In this document: positions 26,150-33,842 of the stretch, in pieces
Position numbering within the stretch: the first letter of the stretch is position 1
Layout: each line of letters opens with the position of its first letter
NCBI GenBank assembly: GCA_964498395.1
Contig: CAZCHE010000003.1
Span: forward strand, 434,001 to 498,000
Reading direction: 5' to 3'
Source: Parapedobacter sp964498395
GTDB lineage: Bacteria > Bacteroidota > Bacteroidia > Sphingobacteriales > Sphingobacteriaceae
Length of the DNA: 64,000 nt
Position numbers and translations under genes: made by a program
The notes under the pieces: model-generated
Told to the model about the DNA's origin: nothing
The model's input: only the letters and a program-made list of their open reading frames with translations
The model's database searches: none

Positions 26150-28138
26150 TTACAGGGGTGGCTCGCGAGGAATCGAAAAATAAAAAGTAGAACCCTTACC
26201 GAGTTCGCTATTTACCCCGATGTGGCCACCATGCCGTTCTACGATCTCTTTACTGAGATACAATCCAAGCCCCAATCCCGTCATTTTGGATGTTCCTTCC
26301 ACTTGATAAAACCGTGTGAAAACTTTCTCCTGCTGTTCGCGGCTCATCCCTAGACCTTCGTCTGTCACCTGTACATTTACCTCTAGGGCAGAACACTCAA
26401 GGGTGACATGCACGTTATTGGCATCCGGTGAATACTTGATGGCATTGGTTAGCAGATTGATAATCACTTGCTCTATCCGTTGCCGATCGGCCCGCACGGT
26501 ATAATCGCCATGGATATTGTGGACAAACACCGTGTGGGTCTGGCTGCTGAAATGGAAGGTCTCCACGATATCCAATATCATTTCGCTCATATCAAATGTC
26601 TCAAAGTGGAAACTCAATTTTCCAGCCTCGATTTTGGAAATATCCAGTAATTCGGCAATCAGTGCGTTGATTCGTTCCAGTTGCTTCAACGCCTTGGTCA
26701 GAAACCGCCGCCCCACCTGGTCTATTTCGGATCGTTCCACTATTTGGAGGTAGCCCTTGGTCGTGGTCAATGGCGTTTTCAATTCGTGGCTCGCCAAAGC
26801 GATAAATTCGTTTTTCCGTAGATTCAACGTATTCACTTCTTCTAGCAACCGGGCGTTATCCAATGTCACCGCCACCAACGATGCGATGCTATGGATGATG
26901 TCTTCGTCGGCTGCATTGAAAACCTCACTTTGGGCATACCCAAAAAACATGGCGCCAATCAATAGTTTGTCTACCGAGCGAATAGGAATGGCCAAGCAAT
27001 GTTGTATATATGGTATTTCTGCTCCTTCCCACTGGTTGAAAAGTGCCTGAATGTGGGGAAAACTACAGACATCGTCCAATTTCACGGAACTTTCGCCGGC
27101 AAATAAGGCGTGGATCATCCCCTCATCCAAATGGATAGGGCGATAAATAGCCTGCTCCATACTGGTGGGGATCGCCATTGCAGACGATAATGCAGATTGA
27201 CCTTTTTCATCCGATATGCGATAAAAACAAATCCCGATATCGGCGGTAGCGAGATGAGTCGTGGAATCAATGACCGTTTGAATGAGCGATGGTGTGTCGA
27301 GTTTTTCGGAAATCACTTTACCAATCGCATGGAGCGTTTCCAGCTTTTGTGCGTTGAATTGGATGGTTTGCTCCCGTTGGATTTCATCGGAAATATCCCG
27401 TGCTATTTTTGATGCGCCGATGATCTGGCCCATTTTATTGCGCATGGGGGATATCGTCAACGATATCGGTATTTCCTTACCCGATTTCGTGAGTCGAATG
27501 GTTTGGTAGTGATTTACTTTTCGACCTTCCCTGATTTCTTGGATAATGGTCTTTTCTTCGTTTTGCAAGTAGGTTGGGATGAGGGTATGAATGGGTTTGC
27601 CAACCATTTCAGCTTCCTGATAGCCAAAAATCCGTTCTGCACCCCTATTCCAACTCATGATGATGCCATTCATATCTTTACTGATGATGGCGTCATCTGA
27701 AGACTGGACGATCTCTGAAAGTACAGCTTGTTTTTCTTCATATTGTTTGTAATCGGTGACATCCACCAAGGTAATGTATATGCTGGTCAGTTCACCCGAA
27801 TTGGCTAACATCGGCCTAGAAAAAACAAGTACGTTCCTGCGCGTACCATCTGGACGTTCGATAATCAACTCTTCGCTACCTACCTCCGCTTGCTCCCCTA
27901 CGGCTAGCGCCATTGGATGCTCGGCTAACGGCATAGGGCGGCCATCAGCGTAATAACTAGCGAAAGCGCCAGACCACTTTTCCTCACCTAGTTTTGGCCT
28001 ACGGCCCCAAAGCGAAACGACCGCATCATTAAATGCAACAATATAGCCCGCTTGATTACACACATAGCTCGCAATCGGCGATGCTAAAAAAAATTGTTTG
28101 AAATTGCGGCTATCAACCTCCGTATGCGATCTTTTCAT
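26150..28138 (-). CDS. Orphan PAS-PAS-GAF histidine kinase
   Basis: A 662-residue soluble kinase with no membrane segment. Order: PAS 1 (about 10-125), PAS 2 (about 147-260, SSDDAIISKDMNGIIMSWNR), GAF (about 275-430), HisKA with phospho-His in ALASHELKTPLTTTKGYL (about 445), HATPase (N-box NLLTNAIKYS, G1 DEGLGMS, G2 GLGLGLY). No response regulator lies beside it; the nearest are the two receiver-only proteins at 20184 and 29914. Senses cytoplasmic signals such as redox, light or small ligands (inferred from PAS/GAF). Promoter -7 candidate at 28201-28208. Confidence 0.95.
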   Translation of the reverse strand: MKRSHTEVDSRNFKQFFLASPIASYVCNQAGYIVAFNDAVVSLWGRRPKLGEEKWSGAFASYYADGRPMPLAEHPMALAVGEQAEVGSEELIIERPDGTRRNVLVFSRPMLANSGELTSIYITLVDVTDYKQYEEKQAVLSEIVQSSDDAIISKDMNGIIMSWNRGAERIFGYQEAEMVGKPIHTLIPTYLQNEEKTIIQEIREGRKVNHYQTIRLTKSGKEIPISLTISPMRNKMGQIIGASKIARDISDEIQREQTIQFNAQKLETLHAIGKVISEKLDTPSLIQTVIDSTTHLATADIGICFYRISDEKGQSALSSAMAIPTSMEQAIYRPIHLDEGMIHALFAGESSVKLDDVCSFPHIQALFNQWEGAEIPYIQHCLAIPIRSVDKLLIGAMFFGYAQSEVFNAADEDIIHSIASLVAVTLDNARLLEEVNTLNLRKNEFIALASHELKTPLTTTKGYLQIVERSEIDQVGRRFLTKALKQLERINALIAELLDISKIEAGKLSFHFETFDMSEMILDIVETFHFSSQTHTVFVHNIHGDYTVRADRQRIEQVIINLLTNAIKYSPDANNVHVTLECSALEVNVQVTDEGLGMSREQQEKVFTRFYQVEGTSKMTGLGLGLYLSKEIVERHGGHIGVNSELGKGSTFYFSIPREPPL

Positions 28139-28200
28139 TCATTCAAGTAGTTTCAGGAAAAAATCTCGAAATCAATATTCGCCTCTCTCCGCGACCTAAA

Positions 28201-28208
28201 CAAAATTA
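28201..28208 (-). promoter_or_regulatory. -7 promoter element of the PAS/GAF kinase gene
   Basis: Minus strand reads TAATTTTG, a perfect TAnnTTTG, 62 bases before the ATG. A dyad AAACAA/TTGTTT overlaps it. No -33 match. Confidence 0.45.
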
Positions 28209-28265
28209 CAATTGTTTTATCATAATCGTAAGCCTTTTAAAGCTGTCAAAAAAATCATTTGCTTG

Positions 28266-28778
28266 TCAAGCCGCTACGTTTGCCTCCTCCATTGCGATAT
28301 CGGTCAACTTCGCATCGGTCTCCTTCTCCTCATCCAACGTTGTGCCGAGTATTTCTTTGGCTTCGTTATGCTCCATGAGTTTGGCATAAGTGACCAAGCA
28401 TCCGTAGGTTGCGATTTCATAATGTTCGACCTTTTGGGCCGCCGCGATCAATGCGGCATCGAGCGCCGGGTCACGTTCAAAATTATCAATGATTTCCTCC
28501 GCCTCTTTCAATAGACCTTCCATCGCCTTACATTTCTTCCCGCGTGCTGATAATCCGAGGGACTCGAACACTGTTTTCAACCGATCGATATGTTCCTCGG
28601 TTTCCGAATGATGTGTTTCAAAAGCCTTTCTCAATGTATCACTTTCCGCGGCGCCCGCCATTTTCTTCAATCCTTTCAGCAATTGCCGCTCCGCTCCCAG
28701 AATATCCCTTAATTCATCAACAAATAATTCGTGAAGATGTGGATTGGGCATTTCGCCGCTTCGATTTTTGTTTGCCAT
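28266..28778 (-). CDS. Ferritin-like YciE/YciF (DUF892) family protein
   Basis: 170 residues of all-helical DUF892 fold: LHELFVDELRDILGAERQLLKGLKK opens the first helix with the metal-binding Glu, followed by HHSETEEHIDRL, ALIAAAQKVEHYEIATYG and EEKETDAKLTDIA, each carrying the Glu/His metal ligands. Family members respond to stress; di-iron oxidation is known for relatives. ATG at 28778 is chosen because AGGAGG lies 7 bases upstream; such a strong Shine-Dalgarno is unusual in Bacteroidota. The open frame to 28889 has a non-native-looking tail. Confidence 0.92.
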   Translation of the reverse strand: MANKNRSGEMPNPHLHELFVDELRDILGAERQLLKGLKKMAGAAESDTLRKAFETHHSETEEHIDRLKTVFESLGLSARGKKCKAMEGLLKEAEEIIDNFERDPALDAALIAAAQKVEHYEIATYGCLVTYAKLMEHNEAKEILGTTLDEEKETDAKLTDIAMEEANVAA

Positions 28779-29096
28779 GATCATTCCTCCTATTTCTGCA
28801 TTGTTTGCTTTGTGGAAGGGATAACGCCTCGCCCCGACATTTGTTTTTATTTTTCTCAATGCTGGTCGCCCAGCCCAAAATCTAGTCATTCGGTATACTT
28901 TTTTATTTTTTATAAAACAATTTTATCCGTTGTTTGTCTGCATTATTACGGTCTATCGATAGAGCGGCGTACATCAGATACCAACGCTAGTACATTTTTG
29001 CGAATAAAGCATTCAGTTCTATTACCATCGTTCTTTAATAACGACTTCCATTCAAAGTAGTCATTGCAGAAATCTTTATTATTTGACAAACAGATC

Positions 29097-29612
29097 ATGA
29101 ATAAAATTGAATTTAGCAACAAGGTAGTACAAGAAGTAGACACATTGAGTAATTACGCACGTTATTTTACTCGAGACGTGGAAAATGCAAGCGATTTGGT
29201 ACAGGACACCATGCTAAAAGCGTTTTCCTATTATGACAAGTTTAAAATGGGCACCAACCTGCAGGCTTGGTTGCACACCATTTTAAAAAACACCTTTATC
29301 AATTATTACCGTAGAAAGGTCAGAACCAATTCGGTCATGGTCAAAACGGACACCATTTCTTCATCCGACCTCTACAAGAGTTCATCGCGCAACGCTGCGG
29401 AAGGAAAGTTTGTGATGAAGGACATCGAGCGGGCCTTATCAAACCTCAGCGACGAATACTACTATCCCTTTACCTTGTATTTTGAGGGATATAAATACCA
29501 TGAAATCGCCGAACAGTTCCAAATGCCCATTGGAACGGTCAAAACCCGTATCCACGTAGCGAGGCAACAATTAAAAAAGAAATTGAAGCCCTATGCCGGC
29601 GAATACCGTTGA
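29097..29612 (+). CDS. ECF-type sigma factor of the stress block
   Basis: 171 residues: region 2 about 10-80 (ASDLVQDTMLKAFSYYDKF, then LQAWLHTILKNTFINYYRR), a Ser-rich linker, region 4 about 115-165 (FTLYFEGYKYHEIAEQFQMPIGTVKTRIH). The DNA-recognition helix with GTVKTRIHVARQQLKK is canonical. No anti-sigma gene is adjacent, unlike the other ECF genes here. A 12-bp perfect palindrome TCTATCGATAGA sits at 28952-28963 upstream. Likely regulator of the stress genes around it. Confidence 0.93.
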   Translation: MNKIEFSNKVVQEVDTLSNYARYFTRDVENASDLVQDTMLKAFSYYDKFKMGTNLQAWLHTILKNTFINYYRRKVRTNSVMVKTDTISSSDLYKSSSRNAAEGKFVMKDIERALSNLSDEYYYPFTLYFEGYKYHEIAEQFQMPIGTVKTRIHVARQQLKKKLKPYAGEYR

Positions 29613-29695
29613 CAAGTGTTCAGCTTAGAAAAGCGTTTAAATAAGGAAGAATCGAGAGGTACCAATGCCCTTGAATGCCAAACGGCTGGCTTACA

Positions 29696-29896
29696 CTACT
29701 GCTTTTGCTCGCCGATTTTACTTTGTGCCCGACTGAAAAACAAGGCAATATTGAGGTTTTCCAACATTCTTATACTCGAAATATCGGTAGTGTTCTTGTC
29801 ATCGTGAACGCTTCCGTTATCTTCCTTTTCTGAATTATGCGCATGAATGCGTACAGCCAAGGGGGGAACGCTTTGGTTTGCTTTGGTTCGTTTCAT
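29696..29896 (-). CDS. Small hypothetical ORF downstream of receiver protein
   Basis: 66 residues, hydrophilic at the N-terminus (MKRTKANQSVPPLAVRIHAH) and lysine/serine rich overall. ATG 29896 is 17 bases after the stop of the receiver-only regulator on the same strand, so it could be co-transcribed. No family. Coding is uncertain: amino-acid pattern is only mildly protein-like. Confidence 0.35.
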   Translation of the reverse strand: MKRTKANQSVPPLAVRIHAHNSEKEDNGSVHDDKNTTDISSIRMLENLNIALFFSRAQSKIGEQKQ

Positions 29897-29913
29897 CGTG
29901 GTTAAGTTTATTG

Positions 29914-30294
29914 TTAATTTTCTTTTTGGAAATCATCCTGAGGGTAATAGTCATTCACTGCATCAATCACGTCGTAGATGTCGAAGGGCTTACGTATATA
30001 CGCATTGGCACCGCAATGCTGGGCGATGTCATCGATTTCCCTGACAGCAGAAATCATAATGATCGGGATATTTGTGGTTTTTTCATTGGCCCTTAACTCG
30101 CGGCAAAGGTTGCTACCCCAACACCAACTCAATCCCTCATCCATCAATATGAGGCCGACTTGATGCTCTGCCAACACCTTATACATGGACTTTCCGCAAT
30201 CCGTGATCACTTCGTATTCCTCATATCGCATAATCTCCGAAACGATGTCTGCCATATCGGCATCATCTTCGATATACAGGATTTTTTTTCCCAT
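29914..30294 (-). CDS. Receiver-only response regulator
   Basis: 126 residues, CheY-like domain alone. Seen: acidic pair EDD at 9-11, phosphoacceptor Asp52 (LILMDEGLSW), Lys in YIRKPFD. The segment after the Asp is unusual, with SWCWGSNLC rather than the typical loop, so phosphorylation contact may differ. Second single-domain regulator in the block with the orphan kinase; no output domain. Confidence 0.93.
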   Translation of the reverse strand: MGKKILYIEDDADMADIVSEIMRYEEYEVITDCGKSMYKVLAEHQVGLILMDEGLSWCWGSNLCRELRANEKTTNIPIIMISAVREIDDIAQHCGANAYIRKPFDIYDVIDAVNDYYPQDDFQKEN

Positions 30295-30329
30295 CTTTTT
30301 TCACTTTTTTAGGTACCCATTAAAAAAAC

Positions 30330-30581
30330 TCAACCATCTCCCTTGATGGTATCCGTATGTAGCCGATTGCCACCTCCGGGTTTTGTATCACCTCGCATCC
30401 TGCCTTTTCCTTCGGGGATGGTATTCAGTTGATCATCCTGCGGGTCTATACCTGCTTCATAATCCTTTTGTGGGATTTTGCTTTTCAAGTCCTTTCGCGC
30501 GCGAATCAGGTCCTTGGTTTTTTTGTCTTTTAACTTATCACTATCAGCCGATACTTGAGCGCTTTCTTTCTTAATAGCCAT
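30330..30581 (-). CDS. Small hydrophilic hypothetical protein
   Basis: 83 residues, low complexity, rich in Lys, Asp, Gly; likely disordered, no hydrophobic core (MAIKKESAQVSADSDKLKDK). It may be a stress-induced small protein; no family. It is divergent from the dehydrogenase gene and shares with it the dyad at 30633-30673. Confidence 0.6.
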   Translation of the reverse strand: MAIKKESAQVSADSDKLKDKKTKDLIRARKDLKSKIPQKDYEAGIDPQDDQLNTIPEGKGRMRGDTKPGGGNRLHTDTIKGDG

Positions 30582-30632
30582 GTCTGACGGTGTTTTACGG
30601 AGCCAACAACCAGCAACTAGATAATGTTTGTT

Positions 30633-30673
30633 TTTTTTGTGAAAATCAGTGCTTTAATGGATTTCACAAAAAA
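30633..30673. promoter_or_regulatory. Inverted repeat between divergent stress genes
   Basis: Arm 1 TTTTTTGTGAAAATC (30633-30647) and arm 2 GATTTCACAAAAAA (30660-30673) are reverse complements except for one extra A; loop of 12 bases. Lies in the shared 152-base spacer of the 83-residue protein and the SDR gene. Candidate operator. Confidence 0.5.
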
Positions 30674-30733
30674 TAAAACCAACAGCAGTGGGGATTGTTA
30701 GCACACTACAACACATGCAAATGCTTTTCAACT

Positions 30734-31678
30734 ATGAGTATTGGTAATATCGAAGATAACGAAAAAACGGCAAAAAACATGGAAAACAAAGCAAAGCATC
30801 CACATGAAGATCCGGTCGCAAAATACCCAAAGCCTCCATTTCCCAGAAATCCGCAGGACGTACCGGGTGTAGAAGATGCCATGCGACCAAAAGCCGATCA
30901 CGGGGAGGAATCCTATAAGGGAACAGACAGGTTGCGTGGCAAAAAGGCTATTATCACCGGCGGTGACTCCGGCATCGGAAAGGCTATAGCCATTGCATTT
31001 GCCCGGGAGGGGGCCGATGTCTTGATCAGTTATCTCGATGATGTGGAAGACACGGATGCACAAGATACCGTGAAGTACGTAGAAGAAGCCGGAAGAAGGG
31101 CGGTGCTCGTAAAAGGGGATATCAGCTCGGAGGTCGTATGTGCGAGAATTGTGGACTTGGCGGTAAGGGAATTTGGTAAAATAGATATTTTGGTCAATAA
31201 TGCTGCTTACCAAATGTCTCGACAATCTTTGCAAGATATACCTAATTGGGAGTGGGATAGGACTTTTGCGGTCAATATCCACAGCATGTTTTACCTCTGC
31301 AAAGCTGCAGAACCATATATGCCCGCGGGGTCAAGTATTATCAACACCACTTCCGTGAATGCTTATTCACCAAATCCGACCTTGCTCCCCTATGCGGCGA
31401 CAAAAGCGGCAATCCAGAATTTCACGGCCAATTTAAGTCAACTATTGCTTGAACAGGGCAAGGGCATACGGGTAAATGCCGTTGCACCCGGCCCGATTTG
31501 GACGCCGTTAATCCCATCTACCATTCCCGATCACGAAAATTTCGGTGATAACACGCCATTTGAAAGACCGGGGCAGCCCGTGGAAGTGGCTCCGGCATAC
31601 GTATTCCTAGCCAGCGAAGAAGCCAATTACATCGCTGGCGCAACCATACCAGTGACGGGTGGGCGCATTACGATTTAA
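30734..31678 (+). CDS. Short-chain dehydrogenase/reductase, YghA/YhdF-like
   Basis: 314 residues. A proline-rich tail (PKPPFPRNPQDVPGVE) is followed by the Rossmann domain: ITGGDSGIGKA for NAD(P) binding, NNAAY near 155, catalytic Ser in NTTSVNAY and Tyr-Lys in YAATKAA, plus VAPGPIWTPLIP. This 'P-rich leader' form is typical of glucose-1-dehydrogenase-like stress SDRs (YghA/YhdF). Substrate unknown. ATG at 30734; an alternative at 30779 would remove a charged leader. Confidence 0.92.
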   Translation: MSIGNIEDNEKTAKNMENKAKHPHEDPVAKYPKPPFPRNPQDVPGVEDAMRPKADHGEESYKGTDRLRGKKAIITGGDSGIGKAIAIAFAREGADVLISYLDDVEDTDAQDTVKYVEEAGRRAVLVKGDISSEVVCARIVDLAVREFGKIDILVNNAAYQMSRQSLQDIPNWEWDRTFAVNIHSMFYLCKAAEPYMPAGSSIINTTSVNAYSPNPTLLPYAATKAAIQNFTANLSQLLLEQGKGIRVNAVAPGPIWTPLIPSTIPDHENFGDNTPFERPGQPVEVAPAYVFLASEEANYIAGATIPVTGGRITI

Positions 31679-31729
31679 TTAGCTAACGTATTCCCCTTCC
31701 GCTGCCTGTTGCTACCAACAAACAGTAGC

Positions 31730-32434
31730 TCATGCCTCTTCGCCCTCAATTTCCTTTCGCACGCGCTCCTCATCCTCCAAAATTTCTGACCGTTCTGCAT
31801 CCGTCTCGTCCTCCAGTTCCACAACCAACGTCATGATGTCGTCCGGAGAGAGGTACAAACGGGCTATCCGGTCCTTGTAAGGTTGCGGTAAGTCGCTATG
31901 CCCTAAAATGAATTTCTTGGTCGCTACGATATATTCACCCATGTGGTGATTGACTGCATACGTATCCGCCACACGCTCCGCTTTCCGGATGTATCTCTTC
32001 GAAAGCCAATATGACACGCCAAAACCCATCATTCCCCATGTATTCTTCGTTTCATAATCCATGATGTGGCCCAGCTCATGCCCAATCCAGCCGATCATCA
32101 CGCTATCGGGTATCTCCTGTATGGGCTCTTCAAGGTGCTTCAGCTTGAACATCGGGTTGATAACGATGCGGTAAGCCCGTTTATTCCGCTTCCCGAACAA
32201 TGTGCCGACCACTGGTCGGGCTGCCATGATCGGGCCTTTCAGGTTTGCGCTGAACTCGAACCGGATGTCTGTATCTTTTAGTTCGGGATAATGGGAAAGC
32301 GCAACCAGCGTTTGTGATTGGATGACAGGAGGAATCTGTTTGTTGTGCGCATATGCGAGCAGTGTTTCTGAAATATCGTCATCTACGGTTAGATGGAATG
32401 GAGCACTCAGTAAAACAAATAGGAAAAGCATCAT
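31730..32434 (-). CDS. HExxH zinc-peptidase-like protein (paralogue 2)
   Basis: 234 residues with signal/anchor MMLFLFVLLSAPFH and metal motif HELGHIMDYE near residue 125, RKAERVADTYAV downstream, and acidic C-terminus. Nearly the same blocks (ALSHYPELKDTDIRFEF, MAARPVVGTL, YLSPDDIM) occur in 23418-24116, so they are recent paralogues bracketing most of the stress block. Peptidase role inferred. Confidence 0.82.
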   Translation of the reverse strand: MMLFLFVLLSAPFHLTVDDDISETLLAYAHNKQIPPVIQSQTLVALSHYPELKDTDIRFEFSANLKGPIMAARPVVGTLFGKRNKRAYRIVINPMFKLKHLEEPIQEIPDSVMIGWIGHELGHIMDYETKNTWGMMGFGVSYWLSKRYIRKAERVADTYAVNHHMGEYIVATKKFILGHSDLPQPYKDRIARLYLSPDDIMTLVVELEDETDAERSEILEDEERVRKEIEGEEA

Positions 32435-32493
32435 ACCTTTTTAAAGTAAATCGTCATCAAAAGCAACAAAAAAATCATTGCGGAAAAGCGGTC

Positions 32494-33654
32494 TTAAAAC
32501 CGGTTGATGGCCGCCGCACCAGTTTCTACGGGCATCCGGTCTTTTGGAATCACCCAAACTTCCCCGCCGAATCGGAGCACCAATTCCCCTAAATCATCCA
32601 GCACGTCATCAATAAGCTCATCCCCTTCGTTTTGGTCGCGGTATACCACGTGATCACGATCGACAATATGTCCCGGGATGAGTCGGTTTTCCTCCAGCAA
32701 GAGGGTTGCGACTCTTCCATCGTAAGCATCTTTGGCGATCTGGTTGAGTTGGTCCACTCCCAACCCTTTCGATGCAGCCAACTGGAATTCGTCGACAATA
32801 CTGTCAATCCGGGAGTTATAATAAGGTTCAAATACCTCCCAAGCTAATTTATTCAGTTCTTTTGCAGGCAGTACAGCTGCATTTATCTTAATCCCCTCAT
32901 CCATCAATTGGCTGTTGCGACTCACTTTTCGGAATAGGCTATGGTGTTCGGGTAGCGTGGCCAAGATCAACGGGAGCCTTGTAGGTAAGGAATACTGGGC
33001 CATGATAGCTCGGTCTACAGCCCTGAAAAACTGCTCGGTATCGTTGTCGATATCCGTCTTCTTCAATCCGGGGTTCCGTTCGGCCTCCCACTGTTCGCCG
33101 GTAGCCGTACGATAAGCCGCCAAGGTGGCATGTAGGTCACGCTGTTCATGGTCCAAGGCCGCTAACATCGAATCAGGCACCTCCCCGGCCGATAAATCCA
33201 CCTCATCTAATTTGTACCGATCACCTTCAAAAAGCTGCGCCGAATTGATGGTCAGCACCAGCACATGATAGCGGTCACCCGTCTGGAGGTATTTCAGCAG
33301 CGGCTTTGTATGCGCACTATCAGCGACAATGGCCAGCGGCGGTACCGGTCTTCGCAATCGATATACCTCAAACAATTCCCGTGTTGCAAAAACAGCCAAA
33401 CCATCACGCGTATGCTGCCAAAAATGGTAATCTTCGGCCAATGCATCAAATTTCGCAAAGATCGCTTGGATACCGCCATCCCGTGGATGCGCATCTTTCA
33501 TGGGTCGAAATTGCTGCACCAACTGCTTGTATACCTCCCGGTCTTGCGCATTATCTGGATGCGTCCGGTAGGTGGGCATATACAACGAAAAAATCGGGGG
33601 ATCCTGCCGTTCTAACAATATGCTAAGATGTTCTTCATTAAAAATTGCCATCAT
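32494..33654 (-). CDS. Bacterial archaeo-eukaryotic release factor-like protein (baeRF family)
   Basis: 386 residues; start ATG 33654 or 33651 (MMAIFNEEHLSILLERQDPP). The opening PPIFSLYMPTYR with a following helix, a middle domain (VLVLTINSAQLFEGDRY) and a C-terminal L7Ae-like part (LLLEENRLIPGHIVDRDHV, GGEVWVIPKDRMP) match the baeRF families described as relatives of eRF1/Pelota. Family members are proposed ribosome-rescue or translation-stress factors; experimental data are thin. The classical GGQ motif of eRF1 is not visible. Confidence 0.78.
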   Translation of the reverse strand: MMAIFNEEHLSILLERQDPPIFSLYMPTYRTHPDNAQDREVYKQLVQQFRPMKDAHPRDGGIQAIFAKFDALAEDYHFWQHTRDGLAVFATRELFEVYRLRRPVPPLAIVADSAHTKPLLKYLQTGDRYHVLVLTINSAQLFEGDRYKLDEVDLSAGEVPDSMLAALDHEQRDLHATLAAYRTATGEQWEAERNPGLKKTDIDNDTEQFFRAVDRAIMAQYSLPTRLPLILATLPEHHSLFRKVSRNSQLMDEGIKINAAVLPAKELNKLAWEVFEPYYNSRIDSIVDEFQLAASKGLGVDQLNQIAKDAYDGRVATLLLEENRLIPGHIVDRDHVVYRDQNEGDELIDDVLDDLGELVLRFGGEVWVIPKDRMPVETGAAAINRF

Positions 33655-33814
33655 GTATCTGTTTTTAAATCGGAGTGATTTGTGCAAATCGGCCAAATAT
33701 GCGAGCGCTTTCCTTACAAATTTAACAGTTATAATGGTTAATTGTTGCAAAAAACTGCATTTTCACATCGCGACCTTTAGCCAATTCTTACTTCCAACTT
33801 CGTCCACGTTTTGC

Positions 33815-33822
33815 TACCTTTG
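33815..33822 (+). promoter_or_regulatory. -7 promoter element of purB
   Basis: TACCTTTG matches TAnnTTTG, 20 bases before the purB ATG at 33843. Serves purB and probably the coupled ceramidase-like gene. Confidence 0.55.
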
Positions 33823-33842
33823 CCACAAACAGCGAACTGAAC

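Noticed and set aside
28952..28963. 12-bp palindrome TCTATCGATAGA upstream of the ECF sigma gene
   Set aside because: Single occurrence with no second site or promoter alignment; kept only as a note in the sigma entry.
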